Below, piece after piece: positions 1-10,101 of a DNA stretch of 64,000 nt. The DNA is from Hondaea fermentalgiana. Taxonomy: Eukaryota > Sar > Bigyra > Thraustochytrida > Thraustochytriidae. The notes beneath the pieces were generated by a model. The model did no database searches. It worked only from the letters and a program-made list of their open reading frames with translations, and was not told the DNA's origin. The first letter of the stretch is position 1. Each line of letters begins with the position of its first letter. Where the stretch lies: positions 19,684 to 83,683 of the forward strand of contig NPFB01000078.1 in the NCBI GenBank assembly GCA_014084085.1. Reading direction: 5' to 3'. Both the position numbers and the translations under genes were made by a program.

Positions 1-226
1 GGGCGAGCGGACGGCGGCAGCCCGTCGCGCGCGCCGGAGAGCGAGCGGAGCGCGGAGCGGCTGGCTGGATCGCGGGCCCAGCCAGCCAGGCTGGAGGGAG
101 GCGAAATGGATGGATGGATAGTATCTTGCGGTTGACGGACGAGGACGGGAGACTGACGAGGAGGACGGATGCGGCGATGATGTGCGCAGAGAAGAAGCAG
201 TTCGCGAGCGACTACTAGCAAGCAAG
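1..226 (+). promoter_or_regulatory. Upstream region and 5' UTR of EF-1alpha
   Basis: GC-rich sequence before the EF-1alpha start codon, with short repeats of the kind ggctggct/ccagccag and purine-rich runs. No open reading frame of note and no TATA-like element that I could defend. It presumably holds the core promoter and 5' UTR of a very highly expressed gene, by position only. Confidence 0.4.
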
Positions 227-1872
227 ATGGGCAAGACGAAGGAGGTACGTGAGAATGGAGCCGCGAGGCGGGATCGCCCACCGTGACCGTATGGATACAG
301 AAGAAGGAGAAAAACGGGTGGACGCCAGCCAGCCAGCCAGCCGATCTGCCCTCCGGAAGGTTCTCTGTCGTCGCGCACGCGAGAGTGACGAGGATAGACG
401 GGCAGGGCAGTGGCAATGGCAATGGCGCCGTCGTACCACCAGGAGAGTTCTGTATCCAAACGGTTACGCGAGGATATATGCAGGAATGGGGGCTAGGCCT
501 CACCTAGCAACGGACGCGAGAAACAGAGAGACTAACTTTTCCTCCATTGCTCCTCATTTGGCTCGATTGGATTGAATCCGCGTAGCACGTCAACCTCGTC
601 GTCATCGGCCATGTCGATGCCGGCAAGTCGACCACCACCGGTCACTTGATCTACAAGTGCGGTGGTATCGACAAGCGTACCATCGAGAAGTTCGAGAAGG
701 AGGCCGCCGAGCTCGGTAAGGGTTCCTTCAAGTACGCCTGGGTGCTCGACAAGCTCAAGGCCGAGCGCGAGCGTGGTATCACCATCGATATCGCCCTCTG
801 GAAGTTCGAGTCCCCCAAGTTCGACTTCACCGTCATCGATGCCCCCGGCCATCGTGATTTCATCAAGAACATGATTACCGGCACCTCGCAGGCCGATGTC
901 GCCGTTCTCGTCATCGACTCGTCCCAGGGTGGCTTCGAGGCCGGTATCGCCAAGGATGGCCAGACCCGCGAGCACGCTCTCCTCGCCTTCACCCTCGGTA
1001 TCCAGCAGATCATCGTCGCCATCAACAAGATGGACGACAAGACCACCATGTACAGCGAGGCCCGCTTCAACGAGATCGTCAGCGAGGTCTCCGCCTACCT
1101 CGGCAAGGTCGGCTTCAAGCCCAAGAAGATCAAGTTCGTCCCCATCTCTGGCTGGGCTGGTGACAACATGATTGACAAGTCCGACAACATGCCCTGGTAC
1201 AAGGGACCCTACCTGCTGGAGGCTCTTGACAACATCAAGCCCCCTAAGCGCCCCATCGACAAGCCCCTCCGCCTTCCCCTCCAGGATGTCTACAAGATCG
1301 GTGGCATCGGCACGGTCCCCGTCGGCCGCGTTGAGACCGGTGTGATCAAGCCCGGTATCACCGCCTACTTCGCCCCCACCGGCGTGCAGACTGAGGTCAA
1401 GTCCGTCGAGATGCACCACGAGTCCATCCCCGAGGCCACCCCCGGTGACAACGTTGGCTTCAACGTCAAGAACGTCTCCGTCAAGGACATCAAGCGCGGT
1501 AACGTGTGCGGTAACGTTAAGGAGGACCCTCCCCGTGGCGCCAACTCGTTCCTCGCCCAGGTTATTGTCATGGGCCACCCCGGTGAGATCCGCGCCGGCT
1601 ACGCACCTGTGCTCGATTGCCACACCGCGCACATTGCCTGCAAGTTCGCCGAGATCCAGAACAAGATGGACCGTCGCTCCGGTAAGATCCTGGAGGAGTC
1701 CCCCAAGTTCATCAAGTCCGGTGACTCCGCCATGGTCAAGATGATCCCCTCCAAGAAGATGTGCGTCGAGTCCTTCACCGAGTACCCGCCCCTTGGCCGC
1801 TTCGCCGTCCGCGACATGCGCGTGACCGTCGCCGTCGGTGTCATCAAGGAGGTCGAGAAGGGCGACAAGTAA
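227..1872 (+). CDS. EF1A: Translation elongation factor 1-alpha (two exons: 227-244 and 586-1872)
   Basis: GTPase that delivers aminoacyl-tRNA to the ribosomal A site in the cytosol. Exon 1 encodes only MGKTKE, and exon 2 resumes with [16 protein letters not shown], so the joined protein is about 434 residues. The G1 loop reads GHVDAGKS (most eukaryotes have GHVDSGKS), followed by the switch motif [12 protein letters not shown], the G3 motif DAPGHRD and the G4 motif NKMD. Domains II and III follow, with the conserved [11 protein letters not shown] and [13 protein letters not shown]. The protein stops soon after [11 protein letters not shown] and lacks the longer lysine-rich tail of many homologues. 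Codon use is strongly biased to C-ending codons, as expected of a very highly expressed gene. A candidate AATAAA signal lies near 2003. Family assignment is secure; it is EF-1alpha, not the EFL paralogue. Confidence 0.97.
245..585 (+). other. Spliceosomal intron of EF-1alpha
   Basis: A 341-base intron with donor GTACGT directly after codon 6 and acceptor GTAG before CACGTC. It is required to join the N-terminal MGKTKE to the G1 loop, because the reading frame of the second exon has no upstream Met at the right place. It is the only intron I can define with confidence in the window. A single first intron just inside the start codon of a highly expressed gene often boosts expression in other eukaryotes; whether it does so here is inference. 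Confidence 0.9.
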
Positions 1873-2891
1873 GCGGCTCCATCCTCTTTCATATCCATGA
1901 CTGAGTTTGTGTGCTAGCTTGCATGTCCTCTTTTTCGTTCATCTACTGATGCGGATTTGAGCGCACGCGAGAGCGAGCATTTCTTCCACTACTACCCCAA
2001 AAAATAAACGATCTCTCATCGAGCTCGTCCATTCTCTTTTTTCTCATCTTGACCTGCTTATTACTTGCGCAGTTGTCGCGTAACCTGTTGTGTGACAGAG
2101 ATCCTGCTTGTTTCTTTTGTCTTGTATGGCCCGGAGCGTCAGCTGCGACTGCGGAGATCAATGTTTCAAAAAAAATGGTTTGTTGCGACAGCGACTTGAC
2201 TTTGCGGATCATACGGATGCGATATATCGGTTCTCGGTTGATGATGGCCCATTCTACTCTTGATGTTAATGTTTTCTTGCTTGCTAATCGTAGCTCGAGA
2301 TGAGCAAGATATAATACAAGTAGGATCGAGTCTAACCTCTAGTTTCTCCCTGTTTCGCTATTTCTTCATCCGCGCATGCTCTTGTTGTGCATCGGATATG
2401 ATCTATGATGGTCTATTTTATAAAAAAAATTCATCTACTGCTAACGTCACATTCTTGTCGCTCGTCGCTTGTTGCCGCCTTCATCGCCACGGTCAGTTCA
2501 TCAAACAAAACTCCTCTTCGAACCAAAAAAAAAAATGACTACTTGGGGTATTTTGTCTTAGACTTTGCCCCTTCTCACACGGACGTTTACCCCGAAAGTA
2601 GTCGATGATGTTGTCTCGAGACCCCGCGCAGATTGATCGGTAAAAACCTAGCTGCGCGGCGTCGATCACGGTCGCCGTAGGCGCAGCTGCGCCATAGATC
2701 GCGCGTGCCATCGCAGGGGTGTTCCCCTTACCCGTGTGGTTTTCCCGCTTGCCTCGATAGCCATTCGGCCGTCGTCGCAGGCGGCAAAAGGCAGTTAGCT
2801 GATCGTGCCGACGCCGCCCAAAGTTGGTCCTGGACCTACGAAAGAGCTCCCGACCTCTCTCGCACGCACGCAGAGAAAGACGTAAAGGACA
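1873..2891. other. Intergenic: EF-1alpha 3' region and sulfotransferase upstream region
   Basis: About 1 kb, AT-richer than the coding sequence, with several T- and A-runs. AATAAA at about 2003-2008 is a plausible polyadenylation signal for EF-1alpha. The short open frames here have no recognisable features and I see no RNA gene. Confidence 0.5.
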
Positions 2892-4196
2892 ATGGCCGCG
2901 TTCAGCAAGCGCGCGGAGGGTCTGCCCCTTCCTGTCAAGATTGCACTCAGCGTATGCGGACTCTTGCTCCTCATCCTCATGCTCAACCAAGCCACAAGTA
3001 ACGACGCCACCGTGAGCAAACTACTTGGAGCGAGCCATGCCAACGAGGTACCCGATGACTCGGCACTCGAAGTCGACGTCAACCCCACCGACCCCATCGA
3101 CTTTCAGGAGAATGGCCTCCCAATCTACCCGGATACCCCTGCGAGCGAAAAGGGCAAGTTTGTCAAGGGCAAGTCCGTCTACACGCGCGAGCAGGTCGAC
3201 GAGATGAACCGTAAAATTGAAGAATTGGCCCAAAACGTGATCAAGCGTATTGAGGCCGGACCTCCAAAGTGCATGCCAAAGATCTGCGCGGAAAAGTACA
3301 AGTTTAGAGATACCACCAAGACCACCGGTCTCAAGGTAGGCCTAACGTCCATTCCTGGTTCCGGAAACACCTGGATGCGAAGTGTCGTTCGCGCTGGCAC
3401 GCGCCTCTACACCGGTTCCGTGTACCGCGACGGAAACCTCATCAAAAATGGTTTTGTTGGCGAAAAGCTCGACGTCAAGGACCCCGCCACCGCCGTCATC
3501 AAGTCGCATCATGGCTTTCACTACAAGCACCCCATTTGGAAGTTCTGCGACGCAAACATTCACGTTATTCGCTCCCCCTTTGATGCGTTTCTTGCCGAGT
3601 GCAACCGTCATGGCGGCGGCCACACGGGCTCGCTCGACCGCAACGTCCTCATCAAAAAGTGCACCAACTTTGCCTCCCACAAGATTGGCCGTATCAAGAA
3701 TATGTACGATGTCTGGGAGAAGGAGTCCAAGGGCGAGCTCAAGACGCGCCAGGGACCCACTGTTCGCGTTCACCTGCAAGAGGACCACGCCATGCCAATT
3801 GCCACTCTCTTTTACGAGGACATGGAGCGGGACTTTACCCGCGCCACGGCCTATCTGCTTTCGTTCCTCCAAGTGTTTATGGAGGACGAGCCTGAATGGC
3901 CGGACGCCTATGAAGGACTCATTTGTGCCCTTTCCGAAGGTCAGCAGCAGGAAAAGATTCATCGCCATGCCAAGGAACCTCCTCCCGGAGAGATTTTCCG
4001 CACGCCCTCGGGCGAGCCAAACGAGATCTCCCAGGCGCTCTGCAAGGCCGTCGAAGACCTCTGGAACGAGGACAAGTGGGGACCTTGCAATGGCCATTAC
4101 CAGAAGGACCGCACAGATATCGTCAAGCACCCTCGTATGCACGACATTCCAGAAAATGTTTGCGAGGCGGGCGAGAGCCCAGACCCCACCGTTTAA
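2892..4196 (+). CDS. WSCD-like membrane-anchored sulfotransferase
   Basis: Predicted 434-residue type II membrane protein that would transfer sulfate from PAPS to a glycan or protein in the Golgi lumen. A short cytosolic tail and a signal anchor (about residues 15-34, rich in Leu/Ile) precede a stem. The 5'-phosphosulfate-binding loop reads IPGSGNTWMR (about 154-163), matching the SxPGSGNTWxR signature of the WSC-domain-containing sulfotransferase group. It is followed by YTGSVYRD, KSHH, the 3'-phosphate site IRSPFDAFLAECNR (about 225-239) and GHTG. No WSC carbohydrate-binding domain is present, so this is the catalytic module alone. The start at 2892 gives the expected anchor. The acceptor substrate cannot be read from the sequence. 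Confidence 0.85.
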   Translation: MAAFSKRAEGLPLPVKIALSVCGLLLLILMLNQATSNDATVSKLLGASHANEVPDDSALEVDVNPTDPIDFQENGLPIYPDTPASEKGKFVKGKSVYTREQVDEMNRKIEELAQNVIKRIEAGPPKCMPKICAEKYKFRDTTKTTGLKVGLTSIPGSGNTWMRSVVRAGTRLYTGSVYRDGNLIKNGFVGEKLDVKDPATAVIKSHHGFHYKHPIWKFCDANIHVIRSPFDAFLAECNRHGGGHTGSLDRNVLIKKCTNFASHKIGRIKNMYDVWEKESKGELKTRQGPTVRVHLQEDHAMPIATLFYEDMERDFTRATAYLLSFLQVFMEDEPEWPDAYEGLICALSEGQQQEKIHRHAKEPPPGEIFRTPSGEPNEISQALCKAVEDLWNEDKWGPCNGHYQKDRTDIVKHPRMHDIPENVCEAGESPDPTV

Positions 4197-5418
4197 AAGA
4201 AAGGTACCGGACAAAGAGAAAGTAATGCATTGTTGAGTTGAGCTTTTCAACCATGGACGAAGCAGAAGGTTTGCGCTTGTATCCACTCCTATCAAGTTGA
4301 GCAAACAGCCGATTTTTAACGTAAAGAAAAGAAACAAACAGCGAAGCGAATCTGTCTGAATCTGTCCCCTCCTCCTTCTTCTCCACCTTGTACGCATCTT
4401 CGTCAGCATGAATTTAACTAAGGTTGATGTCTCGCAACTCACATTAACAATGCGCACTGCGCGCGTTAGCTGCTTGTAAAAACATACATTAGGCCTATAG
4501 GCCTAGCACTGGTATGGTAGAAGCTAGACCTTAGTAAACTTGATAACTGCCTTTTCAAGGGATGGACGTCTAGTTGGCCTAATTTTATTTCATGAGCATC
4601 AGCGATCGTTATTTCTTCCCACCCCAATTATCCACCTTCACTTTTTTGTCTTCTTTTTCAGCATCTCTTATATCGCACAACTCCTTGCTCTAAAAGCACC
4701 CATAATGGGTCTTACTCTCCTTGCCCAGAAAGTAAAGATGTCGAAGGACATTTTCCATGTGTCCCTAACGGCTACTTTGCTTGTCATCGTATTTTCGGTC
4801 TTCGTTTTTGACCCTGGGCGCTCGGGACAGGCCGCAGAGCAAGCAAATACCGTGCGATAGCTGTCTGAGTGGAGCTTTGAGCTTGCCTCGGCTCGCCAAA
4901 GGTATAGCGTCTGAGACGCTGACGCAGACGCAGACGCCGGTCCGGCCCGGCCCGGCACTTGCTGACGCCACGAGTCACCTCGCGACCGCTCTGTCAGTCT
5001 ATAGCCCTCCCTCCCTCGTCTTGTCCGCGCAAAACGAAGGAGGGACAAGCAACGAGGGAAAGCTCGCGCGGACAAGGGCAGCAAGCTGTTGTCTGACATT
5101 TCGTCAGCACTTCGCGTAGGAGTGACGACGGGCTCGTGCAATCCAGTTCATCGATCAGTCTCGTGAGCTCGGCCTTCCCAAATTAACGAGCAGAGGCTTT
5201 CTTGCAAACTCTGTCCGAGAAATTGCGGTACTCCGACCTCTTTTGGCCATTCAAAGCCAGCTGCAGAGAGAGACGGTGCTGCTGACACTTGTGCGACAAA
5301 AGCAAGGCGGTCCTTTCTTGGCGGGGGCCTCTGAGCACGCCATAAAAATCCTCTCTGCGAGCTGATTGGTCGTACTAGATACCTATCCTCTTGGATTGAC
5401 CGTGCGACGAGCAAAAGG
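4197..5418. other. Intergenic region between sulfotransferase and kinesin genes
   Basis: About 1.2 kb without a convincing gene. A 51-codon frame beginning near 4704 could encode a peptide with one hydrophobic segment, but nothing supports it beyond openness. A perfect 16-bp palindrome lies at 4490-4505. The last 500 bases are presumably the kinesin promoter. Confidence 0.45.
4490..4505. repeat. Perfect 16-bp palindrome
   Basis: TAGGCCTATAGGCCTA reads identically on both strands and is itself two AGGCCT (StuI-type) units around a TA centre. It lies about 300 bp after the sulfotransferase stop. It could be a dimeric protein-binding site or chance. Confidence 0.6.
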
Positions 5419-8400
5419 ATGGGCAATAGCCCGGCAAAGCGAAGCTCGCGCGCCGTGGAACCCGGGGATGTGACGCCCCCAGAAAAGAATCAGCTCGACA
5501 TTCCCGTACAAGGAGACCACAATGACGCTACGGCCGTAGAAGCCGCAGAAATGCTCGGTGTTCGAGTTGATCCTGACGAACTAGAGCGCGAAGCCGCCGC
5601 CATTCACGACGAAGCCGTGGCGAAGGCAGCACCGCCTCGAAAACCTCTTCCATCCCTTGGCTCGAGGGGGCTCGTTGGAAGTCATGCCTCTCTCCGCGTC
5701 GAAGACCTCATCGACGAGAGCGCAATCGAAAACCAAGAGGTTGACGCTCACGAGGAAACCTACGTTCCGCTCACATTTGCGCGCGAACGAATCGAGCAAG
5801 TTCTTTTGGAGATGCGCCGCGTCAAAGAAGCCAATCTGCTCGCTTTTGCTGAGGCAGAAGACTGTCACGAGCTCATGCAGCGCGAGATGAGGCAGCAATA
5901 CGAAGACTACGTTGACTCTCTCAAGGCAAAGTCTCTTGCGTGCATTGAAAACTACAAGCGGGCGCTCGATCATTCACAAAGGACAATCACCGACAAGGAA
6001 GCCCAGTTTGATGCCGCAAAACAGGCCCTCGAAGGTAGACTCCACGATCTCCAGCTTGAGCTTGACAGTCGCCCCGCCGAGCCCCCGACGCCAGAGAAAA
6101 TTCACATTCCTGTTGTCCAGGTCGATCCACGTCTTCCAATCGTCGTTTCCAATGTCGAGGAGATTCTGACCGCACGGCGTGCGGATCTCCTCGCCGAATA
6201 CCTTGCTCTTGAACGCACACGTGCGCAAGCCCTCAAGGACTTCGAGGCGGCGCGCAAGGCCGAGACCCAAACAGACACGCAAGAACATGGCCCTGCCGTC
6301 GATCAAGGCGCAAGCGAGAAGAACCAGAACGACGCCGCCAAAGACTCTCGCGTCGTCGAGATTGATCGCGAGATCAATGACCTATTACGTACCGCTTCGG
6401 AAAATCCCGGGCCGCAGCATACCGAACGGCACGAGCTTCCCCCACAAACAGTCGAAATTGAAAACGCCAAAGCAGAGTCGGAGTCAAACAAACCCCAGGT
6501 TGAGCCCTCTGAGCGCGTTCGTGCGGTCCCGCCTCCCAATCAAGATTCCAGTGCAACCGAACAGCTCGAAATTCGAGCTTCGGAATCTAAGCGGAAGTCC
6601 GACGGATCTGTTCTCGAAGACGGCCGGCAAGTGGAACTCGAGAACAGACTTGTGTCTAAAATCGAGGAGCAGCAGCGGAAAATAAACCAGCTCGAGAGCA
6701 AACTCGCAAAATTGCGCGCCAAGGGTGAATCGGAGAATGCAGAAGCCATCGCCAAGCTTGCACCAAAGTTGCGCAAACGCCAAGAGTACGTATCGACACT
6801 GCAAGAGCAGCTTGGCGTCTTTCGCAACATGCACTCTCCCGTGGATGACGACCACGATGAGGCATTCGATGGTCCAACCGTCGTCGATATTGCTTCTGGC
6901 CATACTGAGGCCGCTCAGATGGAAAGCACTGGTATTGAAAAGGAGGATCACGCGGCAACGCACGAAGCCCAAAAAGAGTCTCTTGAAGAGGCCCAAGACA
7001 AATCTCTCGCCGACGAGACCAAATCGAATGATCATACAGAATCAATTCCCGCTGCTGAAAAGTCGAAACACGAAGCTGCCAAGACAAACGACGGAAAGGA
7101 AGCAGAGGGTAAGGGAGAGCCCAAAACTGAATCTGAAATCAAGATGGACAAGGACGACATAGAACCCCCCGCAGATCTTGCAGACAATAATACTGCAGAT
7201 GCAAAAGAGGAAACTGACTACGTGGAAGAGCTGCAAGCTACTTTGAGTAAAGACAAAAGCGACGACAAATCTTCAACAGGAGCCCAGGAAACGGACGAGG
7301 TGGGTGCAGATAGTGCCACGGCGTCCGCTGCTTCCCTTGTCTCCGAAAGCTCGACACCCACGAAAAAGGAACGCAAAGGAAAGAAGTCCAAGTCCGCGAA
7401 AGCAAAGGAAGGTAGTGCAGAGGAGAGCAGCAGTCATGGCGCTTCGGCTGCGTCGCTTGGATCGGAAGCATCGGCTTCTTCTTCAAAAGAGGAGCAGAAA
7501 AAGAGGAAAAAGCCAAACACGAACGAAAATGAGGCTCAAAAAGAGGCATTTGAAGACGTTGACGTGGGCGATCAGACCGTGCCATTGGAAGAATCCGAAA
7601 GCGGAGACACCACGACAGCAAGTGCGAGCAAACATGTGAATGATGCTAAACTTCTCAAGCAAATCAAGGAGCAGGAGGCCGTCATCGCCAAGTTGACGAA
7701 TGAGCTCGGAAAACGCGTCATCAAGGAAAAGGAAGAAGATGTAGAAACGGGCGCTGGGAACGCTGGCAATCAAGGCGGGGCTGCCAAGCGGTACATGGAG
7801 AAACTCAAGACGGCAGAGAAAAAGCTCAAGGAGACTGAAAAACAAGCAAAGGAAGCCAAAAACAAGGCGAACCGGCTCGAGCAAGAACTCGACAAACTTC
7901 AAAAGCAGGGCGGTGGTGCGGGCGGCGGTCGTGCGGGTGCGGGCGACGCAAACAGCGCCAAGCTGAAAAAGGAACTCGAGGACCTCAAAAAGAAACAAAA
8001 GAAACAGAGCGAGGAAGCGGAAAAGTCACACGCCAAGGCTGTGCGAACCCTCGAGGCCCAGCTCAAGGCCAGCACCGAAGATGCTGCGCGCAAAGAGCAA
8101 GAACTTGAAGCTGCTACAGCAACTGTCAAAGCCCTTCAGGAAAAGGCAAGTGCTGCGGAGAAGCTCGAAAAGGAGAACGAGTCGCTCCGCAAGGTGGCAG
8201 AGGAGGCAGAGGAGCTGCGCAAGTCTGTAGAATCCCTCAATCAGGAACGTACCGAGCTTGAGACCTTGTACAGCAAGGAACAAAAGCTACGCAAGGAGTA
8301 CTGGAACATGATGGAGGACATGAAGGGTAAAATTCGTGTCTTTGCGCGTTGCCGCCCCATGGCTCAGTACGAACTGGATCGTAATTGTCATCAGGTTGTC

Positions 8401-9444
8401 AGCTTTCCGGACGAGTTCACGCTCGATGTGGTCTCCAACAAGGGTCCAAAACAGTTTGTTTATGACCGGTGCTTTGGTCCGGACTCGACGCAAGACTCCA
8501 TTTTTGAGGACACGCAGAATTTGATTCAGTCATCGCTTGATGGCTACAACGTTTGTGTCTTTGCCTATGGCCAGACAGGCAGCGGTAAGACGTTTACCAT
8601 GGTAGGGTCCCAGGAACATCCGGGTATTGTACGTCGCAGTGTTACGGAGATTTTTGCAATCCGGGAAAAGACGAAGAAAACCCACAGCCTCGTTGTCAAG
8701 CTTTACGTGCTTGAGATCTATCTCGACAATCTTGTCGATCTGCTCTACTCGGTGCTTAAAAAGGCCGATGCTTCGCTGGTCCCCGCGCAACCGCCGCGTC
8801 TTGATATCAAAAAGGACAAAAAGGGAACGGTCTTTATCAAGGGTGCGCAAATGGTCACGGTGGATTCGACCGAGGAGCTGCTTGACTTTTTCGATCGTGC
8901 CAACGGAGCTCGCAAGGTGGCTTCGACCAAGATGAATGCTGGTAGTTCGCGGTCGCATCTTGTCTTTTCTCTGGTGCTCGAGAACACCAACCTCACGAGC
9001 AAAAAGACGAGCATAGGCAAGCTTTCTCTTGTCGATCTTGCTGGGTCCGAACGTCAAGACAAGACGGGTGCTACAGACGAGCGCCTGAAGGAGGCCATGA
9101 GCATTAACAAGTCGCTTTCTGCGCTTGGCGACGTCATCTCTGCGCTTTCCAGTGGCGAGAGCTTTATTCCGTACCGCAACAATGTGTTGACGCAGCTGAT
9201 GAGCGACTCGCTGGGAGGCAATGCCAAGACGCTTATGTTCGTCAACATTTCTCCTGCAGATTACAACTCGGAGGAAACGGTCTCTTCGCTCACATATGCC
9301 TCTCGTGTCAAGTTGATCAAGAACAATGCAGACAAGTCTCAAGAGGATGAGCAGCTCGCAGCATTGAAAAAGGTGGTCCGCGAAATGACAAAAACCGGTG
9401 CGCCACCAGACCCAGAAGTTCTGAAAAAGTTTGATCTTGACTAG
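5419..9444 (+). CDS. Kinesin-14 family C-terminal motor protein
   Basis: A 1341-residue microtubule motor with the motor at the C-terminus, the hallmark of minus-end-directed kinesin-14. An N-terminal coiled coil (about 110-225) leads into a long Glu/Lys/Ser-rich, low-complexity middle (about 280-740), then a strong coiled coil (about 740-960) rich in Ala, Lys and Glu. The neck EYWNMMEDMKGKIRVFARCRP runs straight into the motor (about 970-1310). Motor motifs are the P-loop YGQTGSGKTFTM (about 1050), switch I NAGSSRSH (about 1173) and switch II LVDLAGSER (about 1203). A short tail of about 35 residues follows. The neck/motor junction most resembles the calmodulin-binding-kinesin (KCBP) branch, but I see no MyTH4 or FERM domain, so subgroup is uncertain. 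The protein begins MGNSPAKRSS, a possible but unproven N-myristoylation context. Confidence 0.93.
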   Translation: MGNSPAKRSSRAVEPGDVTPPEKNQLDIPVQGDHNDATAVEAAEMLGVRVDPDELEREAAAIHDEAVAKAAPPRKPLPSLGSRGLVGSHASLRVEDLIDESAIENQEVDAHEETYVPLTFARERIEQVLLEMRRVKEANLLAFAEAEDCHELMQREMRQQYEDYVDSLKAKSLACIENYKRALDHSQRTITDKEAQFDAAKQALEGRLHDLQLELDSRPAEPPTPEKIHIPVVQVDPRLPIVVSNVEEILTARRADLLAEYLALERTRAQALKDFEAARKAETQTDTQEHGPAVDQGASEKNQNDAAKDSRVVEIDREINDLLRTASENPGPQHTERHELPPQTVEIENAKAESESNKPQVEPSERVRAVPPPNQDSSATEQLEIRASESKRKSDGSVLEDGRQVELENRLVSKIEEQQRKINQLESKLAKLRAKGESENAEAIAKLAPKLRKRQEYVSTLQEQLGVFRNMHSPVDDDHDEAFDGPTVVDIASGHTEAAQMESTGIEKEDHAATHEAQKESLEEAQDKSLADETKSNDHTESIPAAEKSKHEAAKTNDGKEAEGKGEPKTESEIKMDKDDIEPPADLADNNTADAKEETDYVEELQATLSKDKSDDKSSTGAQETDEVGADSATASAASLVSESSTPTKKERKGKKSKSAKAKEGSAEESSSHGASAASLGSEASASSSKEEQKKRKKPNTNENEAQKEAFEDVDVGDQTVPLEESESGDTTTASASKHVNDAKLLKQIKEQEAVIAKLTNELGKRVIKEKEEDVETGAGNAGNQGGAAKRYMEKLKTAEKKLKETEKQAKEAKNKANRLEQELDKLQKQGGGAGGGRAGAGDANSAKLKKELEDLKKKQKKQSEEAEKSHAKAVRTLEAQLKASTEDAARKEQELEAATATVKALQEKASAAEKLEKENESLRKVAEEAEELRKSVESLNQERTELETLYSKEQKLRKEYWNMMEDMKGKIRVFARCRPMAQYELDRNCHQVVSFPDEFTLDVVSNKGPKQFVYDRCFGPDSTQDSIFEDTQNLIQSSLDGYNVCVFAYGQTGSGKTFTMVGSQEHPGIVRRSVTEIFAIREKTKKTHSLVVKLYVLEIYLDNLVDLLYSVLKKADASLVPAQPPRLDIKKDKKGTVFIKGAQMVTVDSTEELLDFFDRANGARKVASTKMNAGSSRSHLVFSLVLENTNLTSKKTSIGKLSLVDLAGSERQDKTGATDERLKEAMSINKSLSALGDVISALSSGESFIPYRNNVLTQLMSDSLGGNAKTLMFVNISPADYNSEETVSSLTYASRVKLIKNNADKSQEDEQLAALKKVVREMTKTGAPPDPEVLKKFDLD

Positions 9445-10101
9445 CCTAATTCGAAAAAAGGAAATCGAGAATTCTTGCTTTGTATTCGGCCAAATTGGGC
9501 AGAGTAAAGAAGCTGTGTGTTTTTTCTTACAAGACAATAATAGGCGATGGGAACTTTGCCCTGGCTTAATCTGAGCTTAATTAGCATGCTTGAGACGGTG
9601 CTTGGCCCGATCGCGCAAACGAAATTTCGAGTATTCATTTGGGTAACTTCATGTGCCCTGCCAGAGCTGGGGCTCTCTCTCAGTTTTCAGTAGACTTTAC
9701 TTCTTTCATCAGTGACGTTCGATCGCTTCGTTTTTCGCCTCGGCCCTACAATCAGCCCCAACCTTAAACATCATCTTCAATCAATCTTTCTTTACATCTG
9801 TCCGAAGACTACGTTTATCGATCAAAAGTACAATTGGCCACAGCGTTTTTTCCGAAAAAGGAAAACTTGCAAATTCGCTCCTCGGAACCACCCACCTTTT
9901 GCAGGCCTCATCCATTTTTATTAAAAGTGCAAGTCCGCGTCGAAAAAGTGTATATTGTGCATGAAAAACACAAAGACATCGCGTGTGGTTCTTCCTGACG
10001 AACAATGATATGTTGTCACACACAAAATGTCCTCCCAGCACTTCGCATAATGACCTCCATACGAAGTAAACGGCTGCGAGAGACGATAACGATGGTGGTG
10101 A
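9445..10101. other. Convergent intergenic region (kinesin and kinase 3' ends)
   Basis: About 650 bases between two converging genes, AT-richer than either. TTTATT at about 9917-9922 is AATAAA on the minus strand, about 180 bases past the kinase stop, and could be its polyadenylation signal. No other gene seen. Confidence 0.45.

Noticed and set aside
532..1632. A 366-codon minus-strand frame opposite EF-1alpha
   Set aside because: A shadow of the strongly biased EF-1alpha codon use; the Gly/Asp/Val/Leu-rich translation has no family match.
4704..4860. A 51-codon frame with one hydrophobic segment (MGLTLLAQKVK)
   Set aside because: Too short to separate from chance and without supporting signals. 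It could be a small membrane peptide, but I cannot support it.
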